In this document: positions 1-9,242 of the stretch, in pieces | Numbering within the stretch: the first letter of the stretch is position 1 | Layout: the number at the start of each line of letters is the position of its first letter | DNA from: Candidatus Mediterraneibacter faecipullorum | GTDB lineage: Bacteria > Bacillota > Clostridia > Lachnospirales > Lachnospiraceae | Assembly: GCA_019119675.1 (NCBI GenBank) | Contig: DWWO01000063.1 | Coordinates: forward strand, 1 to 53,022 | Direction of reading: 5' to 3' | DNA: 53,022 nt | Translations under genes and position numbers: made by a program | The notes under the pieces: generated by a model | Database searches by the model: none | The model's input: the letters and a program-made list of their open reading frames with translations, nothing else | Told to the model about the DNA's origin: nothing

Positions 1-1510
1 TTGCATAAATATTGCTGTCAAAGTGATATTTCTGTCCTTTGTACTCCACATCCATAGCTGTCGCCGGTGTGAGGTATCCTTTGTTTGCCGCCGTAGCTGC
101 GATAGAACGTGCATCCATAAGCGCCACAGATGAGATCTGTCCGCTCTGGAGCTTGCTTCCCTCACGGTTCGGGAAGTTTCTCGTTGTATGGCGGATGGAG
201 AATGCATTGTTCGCCGGTGTGTCTCCAGCGCCGAAGCACGGGCCGCAGAATGCAGTCTTCACGACTGTTCCTGCTTCCATAAGATCAGCCACTGCACCGT
301 TCTTCACCAGTTCCATATAAATCGGCATACTTGCCGGATATACACTGAATGTAAATGCGTCGGAACCGATATTGTGTCCTTTGATAATATCAGCTGCCGC
401 GCAGATATTTTCAAATCCGCCTCCTGCGCATCCTGCGATGATGCCCTGCTCTACATAGAGCCTACCATCACGGATCTTATCCTGAAGAGAATACTCTACC
501 GCGCCGTCAAGACTTACAAGCGCTTTCTGCTCTACATCGTGGAGGATATCTTTCAGGTTTGCATTTACCTCATCGATCGTATAAACGTTGCTCGGGTGGA
601 ACGGCATCGCGATCATCGGTTTGATCTCGCTTAAGTTCACATAAACGCATCCGTCATAATATGTACATGCTCCCGGATTCAGCTCTTTGTAGTCCCCGCT
701 TCTTCCGTGGATCTCGTAGAACTCTTCGATCTTCTCATCTGTCGTCCAGATTGAGGAAAGGCAGGTCGTCTCTGTGGTCATAACGTCAACGCCGATACGG
801 AAATCTGCGCTCAGCTTCTTCACGCCCGGTCCGACAAATTCCATTACTTTATTATTTACATAACCGTTTTTAAATACCGCGCCAATAATGGCCAGTGCAA
901 CGTCCTGCGGTCCGACGCCCTTCATCGGCTCACCGTCAAGGTAGATTGCGATCACGCCCGGCATCTTAATATCATATGTCTTGTTGAGAAGCTGTTTTAC
1001 AAGCTCCGGTCCGCCCTCACCCATAGCCATGGTGCCGAGCGCTCCGTAACGTGTATGGCTGTCAGATCCGAGGATCATCTTACCGCCGCCTGCCAGCATC
1101 TCTCGGGCATACTGATGGATAACTGCCTGATGAGGCGGAACATAGACGCCGCCGTATTTCTTCGCGCAGGTCAGTCCGAACATGTGGTCATCTTCATTGA
1201 TCGTACCGCCTACTGCACAGAGGCTGTTGTGGCAGTTTGTCAGCACATAGGGGATCGGGAATTTCTGAAGTCCTGAAGCACGTGCTGTCTGGATAATGCC
1301 GACGAACGTAATATCGTGGGACGTCAGCTTGTCAAATTTAATCTGCAGGTTCTGCATATTTCCGGAAGTATTATGCGCGCTTAAGATGCTGTATGCCATC
1401 GTGTTCTTCGCAGCTTCTTCCTTGGGAAGCGGGACCTGTACATTTCCTGTATCTTCCACAATCTCGGTACCGTTTAAGAGGTAGACGCCGTTGTCATATA
1501 ATTTGATCAT
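1..1510 (-). CDS. Aconitase-family hydratase (YbhJ-like), 3' end cut by window
   Basis: The minus-strand frame opens at ATG 1510 after a GAAGGAGG ribosome binding site and runs off the left edge (about 503 codons seen). The translation begins [20 protein letters not shown] and contains aconitase-type segments: a [20 protein letters not shown] stretch, a Cys-Gly-Gly stretch (GCAGGG), and [16 protein letters not shown], where CGPC supplies two cysteines of a [4Fe-4S] cluster. The overall look is that of the long clostridial hydratases related to E. coli YbhJ, not of LeuC or HacA. The substrate is unknown. It should be a cytoplasmic iron-sulphur lyase of roughly 750 residues when complete. The family call is firm; the reaction is not. 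Confidence 0.85.
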   Translation of the reverse strand, partial: MIKLYDNGVYLLNGTEIVEDTGNVQVPLPKEEAAKNTMAYSILSAHNTSGNMQNLQIKFDKLTSHDITFVGIIQTARASGLQKFPIPYVLTNCHNSLCAVGGTINEDDHMFGLTCAKKYGGVYVPPHQAVIHQYAREMLAGGGKMILGSDSHTRYGALGTMAMGEGGPELVKQLLNKTYDIKMPGVIAIYLDGEPMKGVGPQDVALAIIGAVFKNGYVNNKVMEFVGPGVKKLSADFRIGVDVMTTETTCLSSIWTTDEKIEEFYEIHGRSGDYKELNPGACTYYDGCVYVNLSEIKPMIAMPFHPSNVYTIDEVNANLKDILHDVEQKALVSLDGAVEYSLQDKIRDGRLYVEQGIIAGCAGGGFENICAAADIIKGHNIGSDAFTFSVYPASMPIYMELVKNGAVADLMEAGTVVKTAFCGPCFGAGDTPANNAFSIRHTTRNFPNREGSKLQSGQISSVALMDARSIAATAANKGYLTPATAMDVEYKGQKYHFDSNIYA

Positions 1511-1554
1511 GTAATCCTCCTTCTCGAATCATATATTTCATGCAATATGAGCAT

Positions 1555-1582
1555 ATCATATGAAATGATTTTATGTGCTCAA
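1555..1582 (-). promoter_or_regulatory. Sigma-A-like promoter of the hydratase gene
   Basis: On the minus strand TTGAGC (1582-1577) and TATGAT (1560-1555) are 16 bases apart. They lie about 45 bases upstream of the hydratase start, so the hydratase probably has its own promoter rather than depending on the zinc-ribbon gene before it. Confidence 0.5.
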
Positions 1583-1619
1583 CATGGCTATTTTATCACA
1601 TTTCGGGAAAGGAGTAAAT

Positions 1620-2183
1620 CTAGTTTACAAACAAGTCTTTTCTCTTTATAAAGTAAACATAATTTAAAGGGATATGAAAACATACTCCTGCGATCACAAT
1701 CACCGCATAACGCATCAGTTCTGCCAGTTTTATCTCCAGATATCCTTCCGACGCAAAGGTGACTGCCAGATAGACAGCCACTGAGCTTATCAAGCCGAGT
1801 ATCAGTGTTACTGCAATGAAGCCAATATACCATGTCGGAGCGTTCTTTTTATAATGCGCCAGTTTCTGCCGCACCACGATCGCCCCCGCGGCACACGCAA
1901 TACAGCTGAGACCGTATATCACATCTATTACTTTTAACGGAGGACAGGTCTCATAATATAACTCTGCGGATTCCCCGTAATGCAGTCCTGTGATCCACAT
2001 AAATGCAATGATCAGATTGCACGCGGCATTGGCAAATAGCTGGAAATAAATAATAAATTTGAACCACGCCATAGGTCTCCTGCGCGCAGCCTGCTGAAGC
2101 GGCATGACATCTGCGATCCTGCCGCAGTTGTTGCAGAACCTTGCGCCCTCGGGAAGTTCTTTTCCGCAAAATCTACAAAACAT
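1620..2183 (-). CDS. Zinc-ribbon membrane protein, unknown function
   Basis: The 187-residue product begins MFCRFCGKELPEGARFCNNCG, a CxxC...CxxC zinc ribbon of the kind found at the N-terminus of many clostridial membrane proteins. About four hydrophobic segments follow (near residues 45-70, 85-105, 120-145 and 160-180). The start was set at ATG 2183, seven bases after AGGAGGGAG; a start six codons upstream would sit on the ribosome binding site itself. The ribbon should face the cytoplasm. No catalytic motif is visible and no function is proposed. Confidence 0.75.
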   Translation of the reverse strand: MFCRFCGKELPEGARFCNNCGRIADVMPLQQAARRRPMAWFKFIIYFQLFANAACNLIIAFMWITGLHYGESAELYYETCPPLKVIDVIYGLSCIACAAGAIVVRQKLAHYKKNAPTWYIGFIAVTLILGLISSVAVYLAVTFASEGYLEIKLAELMRYAVIVIAGVCFHIPLNYVYFIKRKDLFVN

Positions 2184-2237
2184 AAAGCTCCCTCCTATCA
2201 AATGTCATTATCTGATAAAACCCGATACCATGATTTT

Positions 2238-2267
2238 ATCATACTTCTATTGCTATTTCAGCTTCAA
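2238..2267 (-). promoter_or_regulatory. Sigma-A-like promoter of the zinc-ribbon gene
   Basis: On the minus strand TTGAAG (2267-2262) and TATGAT (2243-2238) are separated by 18 bases, about 55 bases upstream of the start codon. Confidence 0.45.
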
Positions 2268-2610
2268 CCGAGTCCGACAGCAGACAGGACTGTATTATGT
2301 GCAGTATTCTGGCGTGCTCTGTGCATGTTCTGTGCAGCTTGCAAAATGCAGCGGATTTTTTCTGGTACTTTTTTTCGTTCTGTGTTATCATAGACAAAAG
2401 CATTATATTTCCAGCATGTTCTATTCTTAAGCGGCAGCGCTGTCCGCATCAAAAGTTCTATTACATCCAGGAAAATCTCAATGCTTTTAATTCCCTATTA
2501 ACAGCAGAGAGACCTTGGATGCAGGAGCATGACAGCGGAGCAACAAGCGCCGCCTGATATTTTGACAGCATCAGTCTCTTTGCACCACATTTTCATAAGG
2601 AGGCTGAAAC
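2268..2610. other. Intergenic region upstream of the Rpn gene
   Basis: There is no convincing gene on either strand. It holds the divergent control region of the zinc-ribbon and Rpn genes. A perfect TTGACA is present at 2562-2567, but nothing resembling a -10 box follows at the right distance, so the Rpn promoter was not placed. Confidence 0.5.
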
Positions 2611-3558
2611 ATGACAAAAGAAGCAAAAGCGGCTGTAACAGACAATTCAGGTGCAAAACAGGTACAAAACGTACCATCCGCATCGACCGCGATACCAGTC
2701 AACCGGACGTATAAGTCCACCCTGTTCATCATGCTGTTCCAGGACAAGAACAACCTGTTGGAACTGTACAATGCTATAAGCGGAAAACATTATACTGATC
2801 CGGAAATCCTGGAGATCAACACTCTGGAGAACGCGATCTACATGACAGTAAAGAACGATATTTCTTTCCTGATCGACGGGCGGCTCTCCCTGTACGAGCA
2901 CCAGTCCACCTATAACCCAAACCTGCCTTTGCGGTTCCTGATCTACATCGCAAAACTGTATTCAAGGATGACGCGGAATGCAAACCTGTACGGAACAAAA
3001 GTGATCCGCATCCCGCCGCCGGAGTTCCTCATCTTCTACAATGGAAGGGAAGAACTGCCGGATCGAACCGTTCTGAATCTGTCAGACATGTACGAGAAAG
3101 AAGATCCCCATGCAGGGCTGGAACTGTCAGCAGTGATGTTGAACATCTCCGGAAAGCATAACCAGAAACTGAAAGAAGCCTGCAGGATACTCAAGGAATA
3201 TGCTATCTACACAGACAAGGTTCGGAAGTATGTAGAGGAAATGGAGCTTGCGGACGCGGTGGAACAGGCGATCCGGGAATGTATCGCAGAGAATGTGCTG
3301 AGGGAATTTCTGGAGAAACACAGAGCGGAGGCGAAGGAATTGAGTATATTTGAATATGACCAGGAAAAGCATATGAGGCAGGAGCGTGAAGAAGCATATA
3401 ATGATGGTGTGGAAACAACGCTCATAACTCAGATACGTAAAAAGCTTGCAAAGGGAAAGTCCACCGAGGTGATTGCTGACGAATTGGAAGAGACAAAAGA
3501 GCGTGTTCTGGAGCTGATTGCTAAGATCAGGCAGGAGGATGCCAGTACGTCAAAATAG
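2611..3558 (+). CDS. Rpn/PD-(D/E)XK nuclease family protein
   Basis: The 315-residue protein starts at ATG 2611, eight bases after AAGGAGG. It has the layout of Rpn-type (recombination-promoting nuclease, transposase-derived) proteins: a core containing YKSTLFIMLFQDKNNLLELY, then the D...E-x-Q-type active-site segment LIDGRLSLYEHQSTYNPNLP, then an FYNGREELP strand. It ends in a helical tail (RKKLAKGKSTEVIADELEE) like an HTH or coiled coil. The family is known for DNA-nicking nucleases, often in many near-identical copies per genome. It stands alone between genes of opposite strand. A tail remnant of a relative lies at 44861-44977. Confidence 0.8.
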   Translation: MTKEAKAAVTDNSGAKQVQNVPSASTAIPVNRTYKSTLFIMLFQDKNNLLELYNAISGKHYTDPEILEINTLENAIYMTVKNDISFLIDGRLSLYEHQSTYNPNLPLRFLIYIAKLYSRMTRNANLYGTKVIRIPPPEFLIFYNGREELPDRTVLNLSDMYEKEDPHAGLELSAVMLNISGKHNQKLKEACRILKEYAIYTDKVRKYVEEMELADAVEQAIRECIAENVLREFLEKHRAEAKELSIFEYDQEKHMRQEREEAYNDGVETTLITQIRKKLAKGKSTEVIADELEETKERVLELIAKIRQEDASTSK

Positions 3559-3680
3559 CTTTATTCTGCCATGCAATGCCACGCCAGTCAACCAGATACG
3601 CAAATCCGGCGCTCATCCAGCACCCGTCAGGTGTCTGTTCACGCAGACACGGCGGACACCCTCCAAACAGACACACAGAA

Positions 3681-3724
3681 AGCCCGCGCTTCCGGTCATT
3701 TTCCAGAAGCACGGGCTCTTTTTA
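3681..3724. terminator. Rho-independent terminator between convergent genes
   Basis: A 12-base stem with one mismatch (AGCCCGCGCTTC pairing with GAAGCACGGGCT) is followed on the plus strand by CTTTTTAT. It can end the Rpn transcript. On the minus strand the stem is followed by a weaker TTTCTGTGTG run and may also stop read-through from the long secretion cluster. Confidence 0.65.
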
Positions 3725-3744
3725 TACTCCAAAATTCGCTCCAA

Positions 3745-4506
3745 TCATGTAAGCGTTACGTCTATCAGGTATTTATGCGGCAGCGCCGGCCAGTTGACTC
3801 CTGTCTCCGTCCCCATCGGCGTTCCTGCCTGTTCCATAAGGTCTGAAAATCCTGTCAGTATCTGCACTTTCTTGCTGCTTTCTTTCATCTCATCCGGCAC
3901 AGCTACTGCTATGTACAGCGTGTCCTCTTCGCCGGGCTCCAGACTGAAAGTGATGCTGTCAGCGCCGGCATACCAGTCGCCGTAATATGCTTCTGTGTCG
4001 TCAAAGATAAATACTGTCGCTACCGCTCCCCACAGCGGACCCATGGAAGACGAAAGCTCAACTTCTTCCGACGTCAGGTTCTGAACCGACCCTTCACAGA
4101 TCAAAAAGCTGTTTCCGTCTTCCGGCTCCACATAATTGTAGCTTCCTGCCGGTTCAGCCGGAACCACCTTGTCCGCCCAGTAGGTTTTCTCTACTGAGAA
4201 AGCAATAAGTTTGTCTTCAATCACTTGCTCTCCCATCTGTACCGGCTGCGCCTCCTGAGAAGCCGCCACCCAGTCATCGTTAAATTCTCCCGTATCCTCT
4301 GCTGCCGACTGCTCCTCCTGTGCATCACCTGTCTCTGCCTGAGATTCCTGACCGGCACCGGCGTCAGATGTATCCGCTTCCGATGTCTCTGAGGAAGCCG
4401 TATCTCCTGCATTCGTATCCGCAGCTGTGTCAGAGCCTGCTCCTCCGCACGCAGTCAGTCCCAGAAGTACCGCAGTAATCAAAAACGCTGCACATTTCCT
4501 TTTCAT
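3745..4506 (-). CDS. Lipoprotein with DUF4352/DUF5067-like domain
   Basis: The 253-residue product starts at ATG 4506, which follows AAGGAGG by five bases; an ATG seven codons upstream lies before the ribosome binding site. The N-terminus is a lipoprotein signal with lipobox LTAC, so the mature protein should be lipid-anchored outside the membrane. A long Ser/Thr/Asp/Glu-rich linker (about residues 25-95) leads to a beta-rich domain of about 155 residues resembling the telomeric-repeat-factor-like fold of DUF4352/DUF5067 lipoproteins. It is the last gene of the minus-strand cluster, 37 bases after the membrane FHA gene. Function is unknown. Confidence 0.7.
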   Translation of the reverse strand: MKRKCAAFLITAVLLGLTACGGAGSDTAADTNAGDTASSETSEADTSDAGAGQESQAETGDAQEEQSAAEDTGEFNDDWVAASQEAQPVQMGEQVIEDKLIAFSVEKTYWADKVVPAEPAGSYNYVEPEDGNSFLICEGSVQNLTSEEVELSSSMGPLWGAVATVFIFDDTEAYYGDWYAGADSITFSLEPGEEDTLYIAVAVPDEMKESSKKVQILTGFSDLMEQAGTPMGTETGVNWPALPHKYLIDVTLT

Positions 4507-4543
4507 TTTTTCCTCCTTTTTCCCCATCGTATTCTCAGATCTG

Positions 4544-5941
4544 TTATCCGATGCTGACTACAAACTCTTCGTCTCCCATACGGATGACATCGCCATTTGA
4601 AATCCGTGTGTCAACTCCCGCTTCCAGTACATAGCCGTTAACGAATACACGGTTTGTCGAATGATTATCCTGTATGTAGCACACATCATCGCGGATTGTG
4701 ATCAGCGCATGCCGACGGCTGATCGCTGTATTATCTTTGATGCAGTAATCTACATACCCCGCATCCTTTCCGATCCAGAATGATTCTTTATTAATGCAGA
4801 TGTCCTCTCCGGTCTTCCGGCGGATCAGGTGGACCATCTTGAGCATGCCGTTTTGAACCATCTGTCCGCCCAGAAGTGTTGTCTCTCCATACTCTTCTGT
4901 CTGCGGTGTCTGATACATCTGCGGTGCTGCGCCTGGCTGTGCCTGGTATGTCTGCTGGGGCGCTGCGCCCGGCTGTGCCTGGTATGTCTGCTGCGGCGCT
5001 GCGCCCGGCTGCGTCTGGTATGCCTGCTGCGGTGCTGCATTCTGCTGTGCTGCGCCTGGCTGTGCCTGTTGTGCCTGATGTGGCGCCGCACTCTGCTGTC
5101 CCGCGCCCGGCTGTGCCTGGTATGCCTGCGGGTTCATTTCAAGAGTCTGCATCTTATTGCGGTACTGTCTGAGCAGCATTCCGAAACAGATACTTGCCGT
5201 CCCCATACCTGCGTTGCTCAGGAAACCGAATATATCCAGTCCGACCAGTGACATAAGCGCCGAGATTGCCGATCCGGCTCCTCCAAGATAGCATAAGATC
5301 TCTACAAACAAAGATACCTTTGTATCCGGACGTCCTGTGATCATTGTTTCTTTCATTCTTTTGACCGTACCGCCCAGCTTTACATAATAAATGATATTTA
5401 TCGCGCAAACTGCCAGTATAACGATCAGGATCAGGACCATGATCACTACAACCGGGGTTCCCTCCCCATAATATCCTGCCAGTGAACCCATTCCGAGCAC
5501 GACCAGGAAACCGATGGCCGCCACTGCGAAAACTGCAATACAGGAAAGCACGAGCTCTATGATCACGATCACCCGTATCATTGTCATTCCGGTTGCCGCG
5601 ATCCCCGGGAGCTTGTTCTGCTTCGCAGCGGCAAACACCATCCATATTCCGGCCACAAGCACCATCGCCGGGATCAGGCCGAACAAAGTAGAGATCACTG
5701 ACGTGCTGCCAAATATTCCTGACAACATCTGCAGAGACTGATAATCCATGCTGCTATACGCCCCGGACTGCGCCATGATGTTGTTGAACATGTTCATGAT
5801 CTCTGATCCGCCTGTAAATGATCCAAGCAGTTCAAACAGCACATAGGCTGAATATCCGATCGTTCCTACGAGAAACAATACGGACGTCGCCATAGTCCTG
5901 ACCACATTCAGGGTTCCATTTTGTACATTTTGAGTATTCAT
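4544..5941 (-). CDS. Polytopic membrane protein with cytoplasmic FHA domain
   Basis: The 465-residue protein has four to five hydrophobic segments in residues 15-260, a Gln/Pro/Ala-rich linker of repeated QAQPGAAPQQTY units (about 270-345), one ETTLL peptide at 353-357, and a C-terminal FHA domain (about 380-460). The FHA core residues are visible in FWIGKD, the SRRHA segment near 408-412, and NRVFVNG. FHA domains bind phosphothreonine peptides, and an ETT motif just before an FHA domain is the arrangement of the GarA/OdhI switch proteins. The start follows GAGGAGGACAAAAT. Kinase partners are encoded about 21 and 31 kb upstream in the same cluster. It may be a phospho-dependent docking platform for the secretion machine; that role is inference. 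Confidence 0.75.
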   Translation of the reverse strand: MNTQNVQNGTLNVVRTMATSVLFLVGTIGYSAYVLFELLGSFTGGSEIMNMFNNIMAQSGAYSSMDYQSLQMLSGIFGSTSVISTLFGLIPAMVLVAGIWMVFAAAKQNKLPGIAATGMTMIRVIVIIELVLSCIAVFAVAAIGFLVVLGMGSLAGYYGEGTPVVVIMVLILIVILAVCAINIIYYVKLGGTVKRMKETMITGRPDTKVSLFVEILCYLGGAGSAISALMSLVGLDIFGFLSNAGMGTASICFGMLLRQYRNKMQTLEMNPQAYQAQPGAGQQSAAPHQAQQAQPGAAQQNAAPQQAYQTQPGAAPQQTYQAQPGAAPQQTYQAQPGAAPQMYQTPQTEEYGETTLLGGQMVQNGMLKMVHLIRRKTGEDICINKESFWIGKDAGYVDYCIKDNTAISRRHALITIRDDVCYIQDNHSTNRVFVNGYVLEAGVDTRISNGDVIRMGDEEFVVSIG

Positions 5942-6020
5942 ATTTTGTCCTCCTCATTCGTCTCATTTGTAAGACTGTATTTTTTAACTTCCGCTGTACA
6001 CGCGGAATGTTAAAACTTTT

Positions 6021-7745
6021 TCATCCGCCGAGTTCCGCAGTTTTCTGTTCGATCTTCTGTCTCAGCGCTTTTAATCCTTCTGTGGACTGCCTCAGCCGTC
6101 CGGCATTCCTGCGGTCCGCCTCATCCGCCTGTCCATAGATACGGTCTACGCTGCTGCGGCAGATCCTGCTGATCTCTGACACGCGTTCAAAATAGGCGTT
6201 GATGCCGCCGATCGCATTCGGGATAAACAGGCTGTCATACCACGCTTCTCCTGCATACTGCGTCCATCCGGACACAGATCCATAGGTGTCCTCCTCTACG
6301 GCAGCGATCGCGCTCATCAGTATCCCGTATGTCCGTTCTGAGAAGTCCCTGATCTTCCCCTCTTTGCAGGCCGCATCCTGGCGGGCAGTTTCCGCATCGA
6401 ACTCCGGGATGCTCTGATACTCGGCCTCCAGCTTTTTCCAGAGCGCCGGCAGATCGACCTCTGTCCCCAGTTTTTCACTGAGCCAGCCGTTCGCGAGCCA
6501 TAACAGAACGCCTATGATGGGATCATTTTCCCCGTCCCGTATCTGATCTATGATAAGGTTCAGGAGCCCGCCGGCGTCCGATATCATCTGTGCAAGTGAA
6601 CTGTCGTGCTCCTTTGCCACGTCTTCGATCTCGCCAAGCAGTTCTGTCATGCCGAATACTTCCGCCAGACTTCGTATCTCATCTTCCGAGAGATTGTATG
6701 TCTCCACATATCTGACGAAATACGCCAGCACTTTCGCGAGCATATCCGGATCAGAAAGCAGATATTCTACAAGATCGTCCGGTGTATATCTCTTTCCGTC
6801 CACATCGAAATGAGCATCCGGGACGAAAACAAGCGCCAGAATATGCCCGATATAATCTCCTGCCCTCTCTCTTTCATCTTCGGGCATCACATTTATGATA
6901 AATGTTGTAAATTCGTGAAGATATACCATCGAATCTTCCCGCGTCCCCGGAATCAGAGCAGTATTCCCGTCCGCGTCGCAGCGGATATGCCACCGCCCCT
7001 CTTCATCCTGCCAGAACTGATAAAAAGAAGATGCTGCGTGATTCTCTGCCCCAATCACACTGTCGTCTCCGTCGATGCAGATCTGGTCAGATCCCGGGAC
7101 CGGAAACATCAGGATGCTCACAAAGTCCCCTTCCAGATAATAGTTCTTAATGCAATGTCCTTTCTTTTGGATTTCTGCATAATATTTATCGATGAATTCC
7201 TGTGAAAATCCCTGCCCGTCCATGGAGATGCACCGGTCGACCTTGTCTGACAGAACCGTCACGTACTGTGCTTTATTTCCGCCTTTGGAATGTCCTGCCA
7301 CCGTAATGCTGTCATAGGGCAGATTTTCAATATAATCCAGAGCAGCTTTCTGGCGTTCCGTATCGGAGACTCCGAGCCCGATCGCATTGTCTATCCATTC
7401 ATCCTTTCCGCTTGTTCCCCTGAATACTACGACAGCATGGCCGGGATCATCCGGATCATTAAAGCACAGCGCCGGAACAGAGTCGTCTTTATCCACAATG
7501 TCCAGACTGTACAGATCCGCATCGTTTTTGATCTGGCGTATGATAGCCGCCCATTTCTCAGCTCCCGTATAGTTAAACGTCTTTCCCGAATCCTCAAGCT
7601 TCTGCAGCGCTTCTTCGTCAAACTGCTGGAGCAGGTCTTCCACGCTGTCATACGGGCCGAGGAGCACCCCGGCTGCATCCGCCACATCGTCTGTAAGGTA
7701 GGTAAGCTGCTCGAGCAGCATGAGCTGTTCATCTGTAAGATACAT
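6021..7745 (-). CDS. Mbeg1-like (DUF2974) lipase with C-terminal WXG-like helical region; candidate type VII effector
   Basis: The 574-residue protein starts at ATG 7745, eight bases after GGAGG. Residues 1-300 form an alpha/beta-hydrolase of the Mbeg1-like/DUF2974 type. The GHSKG elbow gives Ser153, with Asp207 (EGDFVS) and His236 (ENHAAS) as likely triad partners, and VVVFRGTSG gives the usual oxyanion strand. The last 120 residues are helical with a Trp-rich turn (SGWTQYAGEAWYDSL, near 492-506) and a long terminal helix, resembling an LXG/WXG targeting region but at the C-terminus. There is no signal peptide. The order small helical proteins, lipoprotein, lipase matches the S. aureus TslA reverse-LXG lipase locus. 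The lipase fold is firm; secretion by the type VII system is inferred. Confidence 0.75.
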   Translation of the reverse strand: MYLTDEQLMLLEQLTYLTDDVADAAGVLLGPYDSVEDLLQQFDEEALQKLEDSGKTFNYTGAEKWAAIIRQIKNDADLYSLDIVDKDDSVPALCFNDPDDPGHAVVVFRGTSGKDEWIDNAIGLGVSDTERQKAALDYIENLPYDSITVAGHSKGGNKAQYVTVLSDKVDRCISMDGQGFSQEFIDKYYAEIQKKGHCIKNYYLEGDFVSILMFPVPGSDQICIDGDDSVIGAENHAASSFYQFWQDEEGRWHIRCDADGNTALIPGTREDSMVYLHEFTTFIINVMPEDERERAGDYIGHILALVFVPDAHFDVDGKRYTPDDLVEYLLSDPDMLAKVLAYFVRYVETYNLSEDEIRSLAEVFGMTELLGEIEDVAKEHDSSLAQMISDAGGLLNLIIDQIRDGENDPIIGVLLWLANGWLSEKLGTEVDLPALWKKLEAEYQSIPEFDAETARQDAACKEGKIRDFSERTYGILMSAIAAVEEDTYGSVSGWTQYAGEAWYDSLFIPNAIGGINAYFERVSEISRICRSSVDRIYGQADEADRRNAGRLRQSTEGLKALRQKIEQKTAELGG

Positions 7746-7759
7746 GATCATTTCCTCCG

Positions 7760-8593
7760 TCAGTAAACCGTAACCTTGCCGGAAGCTGAAACTGCACATT
7801 CCGCTTCAGCCGCAAATATATCTTCCCTGAGCTTGTCCTCATATCCCGCGGCATCGATCAGTTCCCACTGCGCCGCATCCGTCAGTCTCAGACAGATCTG
7901 TGCAGCCACTCCCCGGCACTGGCTTTCCATCCACTGCACACACTCTTCTGTAAAATCCCGGAACTGCGCCTCCGTACACACGCTTTCAGAAATGAAGATA
8001 TACGTGACTGCGGATACGGTGTGCAATACATTTTCCTCCGTTACACTTTGTCCGTCTGTACCCTGTCCTAAGTTCCGGATATCGCTGAATACTTTGATCC
8101 CGCTCTCCGGAAAAGACTGTACGGCAAATTCTCGCACCCTGCTCTCATAGAGAGGTCTGACTCCGATATTGGCGTAATCATCTTCGTAATGATATTCTCC
8201 GTCCTCATATGTCCGATATACCGTCACCACATCTGACGGTGTTCCCGACGCCGGATATGCCTCCAGGTGCTCCTTCTCCAGAGTCCCCGCTTCTGCATAA
8301 GACAGATAACAGAATTTCTCCTGATATTTACTCTCCAGATACGAAAGCATCGCCTCGATCGACGTGACCGCGTTCTTCTGAGTGTCGGTAAGTTTATCAT
8401 AATCAGCCGGCAGTCCCATCTCTTCCAACAGTTCTCTCTGCCTCTGTGTCAGTTCTGTGCTCACCTCTTCATCCTCCCTGTCCATTCCTGTTCCCGCTCC
8501 TGCGCATCCGGCTGCTGACCACAGACAGGCTGATGCAAGGAATACAGCAAACGTTCTCTTCCAAAAGGTTTTCCTTCTTATCCCCACTCTCAT
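7760..8593 (-). CDS. Lipoprotein next to the lipase; candidate immunity protein
   Basis: The 277-residue protein has a basic N-terminus, a hydrophobic stretch and a lipobox ending SAAGC (Cys30), so the mature part should be anchored on the outer face of the membrane. The rest is acidic, with no motif I recognise. Its ATG overlaps the TGA of the preceding small gene (ATGA), so translation is probably coupled. The lipase begins 14 bases downstream. In the TslA system the lipase is neutralised by a surface lipoprotein, so an immunity role is plausible but rests on position and topology. GTG two codons downstream is an alternative start with better spacing to GGAGG. Confidence 0.65.
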   Translation of the reverse strand: MRVGIRRKTFWKRTFAVFLASACLWSAAGCAGAGTGMDREDEEVSTELTQRQRELLEEMGLPADYDKLTDTQKNAVTSIEAMLSYLESKYQEKFCYLSYAEAGTLEKEHLEAYPASGTPSDVVTVYRTYEDGEYHYEDDYANIGVRPLYESRVREFAVQSFPESGIKVFSDIRNLGQGTDGQSVTEENVLHTVSAVTYIFISESVCTEAQFRDFTEECVQWMESQCRGVAAQICLRLTDAAQWELIDAAGYEDKLREDIFAAEAECAVSASGKVTVY

Positions 8594-8877
8594 TCTCCTC
8601 CCCGGTAGAATCCTGCGGTACGTTCGTCCGCGGCGGTGAATTCCGTCTCAGCACTGTCAAGGCGTTCCGCCGTCACAGCCGCCAAAGCGCCAAGAGCATT
8701 TCCCACGCTTTTAAGCTCGGCGGCCATTGCTTCTAACTCCTTTACGAAAGCACCTTCCCCCTGCTCAAATTCCAGACGGTACGATCTGGAGCTTATCTTT
8801 GATGCAAGTTCCCGCATCCTCTCCGCCTGTATCTTCAGCATTGCCCTCTGTACTGTAATCGTCATCTCTGATATCAC
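8590..8877 (-). CDS. Small helical protein, WXG100-sized; candidate effector partner
   Basis: The product of about 95 residues is almost entirely helical (ITVQRAMLKIQAERMRELAS near the start, then AMAAELKSVGNALGALAAV). It has the length and helix-turn-helix look of the small partner proteins that pair with LXG-type targeting regions, though no W-x-G is present. The GTG start at 8877 has only a weak GGGGTG upstream; ATG 8865 is the alternative. Its stop overlaps the lipoprotein start by four bases. Confidence 0.6.
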   Translation of the reverse strand: MISEMTITVQRAMLKIQAERMRELASKISSRSYRLEFEQGEGAFVKELEAMAAELKSVGNALGALAAVTAERLDSAETEFTAADERTAGFYRGGE

Positions 8878-8909
8878 TGTATTTCACCCCATTTCCGCCT
8901 GCCGGGAAT

Positions 8910-9242
8910 TTATAAAAATCCTGCAAGAGTGCTCATAATATCCCCAAACGATATGTCCGGGTATGTAAAGTTATCCGTGTCTTCAATGTCCTGGATCTCC
9001 CTGGCGACAGCCTCCGAAATGTCCGGAAGCACTGCATCCAGTTCTTTCTTTATCTCTGACACCTGCCCGGAAAGCCGTGCAAGCTCCGTGCAGACCAACA
9101 CGTCGTCGATCCCGATGCCTGCCGTATCAGACAGGATCTTGTTATATTCCCGGATACACTCATCCAGGAACTCGATGTAACGCTCTGTCTTATTCAATGC
9201 TGCGGACAGTTCCCCGTCCGCACATACAAGTTCTCTGCTCAT
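8910..9242 (-). CDS. Small helical protein, candidate effector partner
   Basis: The start was placed at ATG 9242, seven bases after GGGAGG and overlapping the stop of the upstream gene (ATGA). This gives 110 residues beginning MSRELVCADGELSAALNKTE. It is helical through about residue 85 and ends in a short acidic tail, then ISFGDIMSTLAGFL. Size, helicity and tight coupling fit the accessory proteins that precede LXG-type effectors in Firmicutes. The longer upstream reading frame is only the antisense-like shadow of the neighbouring gene and was not used. Confidence 0.65.
   Translation of the reverse strand: MSRELVCADGELSAALNKTERYIEFLDECIREYNKILSDTAGIGIDDVLVCTELARLSGQVSEIKKELDAVLPDISEAVAREIQDIEDTDNFTYPDISFGDIMSTLAGFL

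Noticed and set aside
2562-2590. TTGACA as the -35 box for the Rpn gene
   Set aside because: No acceptable -10 box follows at 15-19 bases.
4920-5130. Short repeats that could suggest a CRISPR array
   Set aside because: They are in-frame degenerate coding repeats (QAQPGAAPQQTY) without unique spacers. No CRISPR array or cas gene is seen in the window.
4876-5251. Open frames on both strands opposite the Gln/Pro-rich repeats
   Set aside because: They only mirror the biased codons of the FHA membrane protein repeat; they are Arg/Cys-rich and have no ribosome binding sites.
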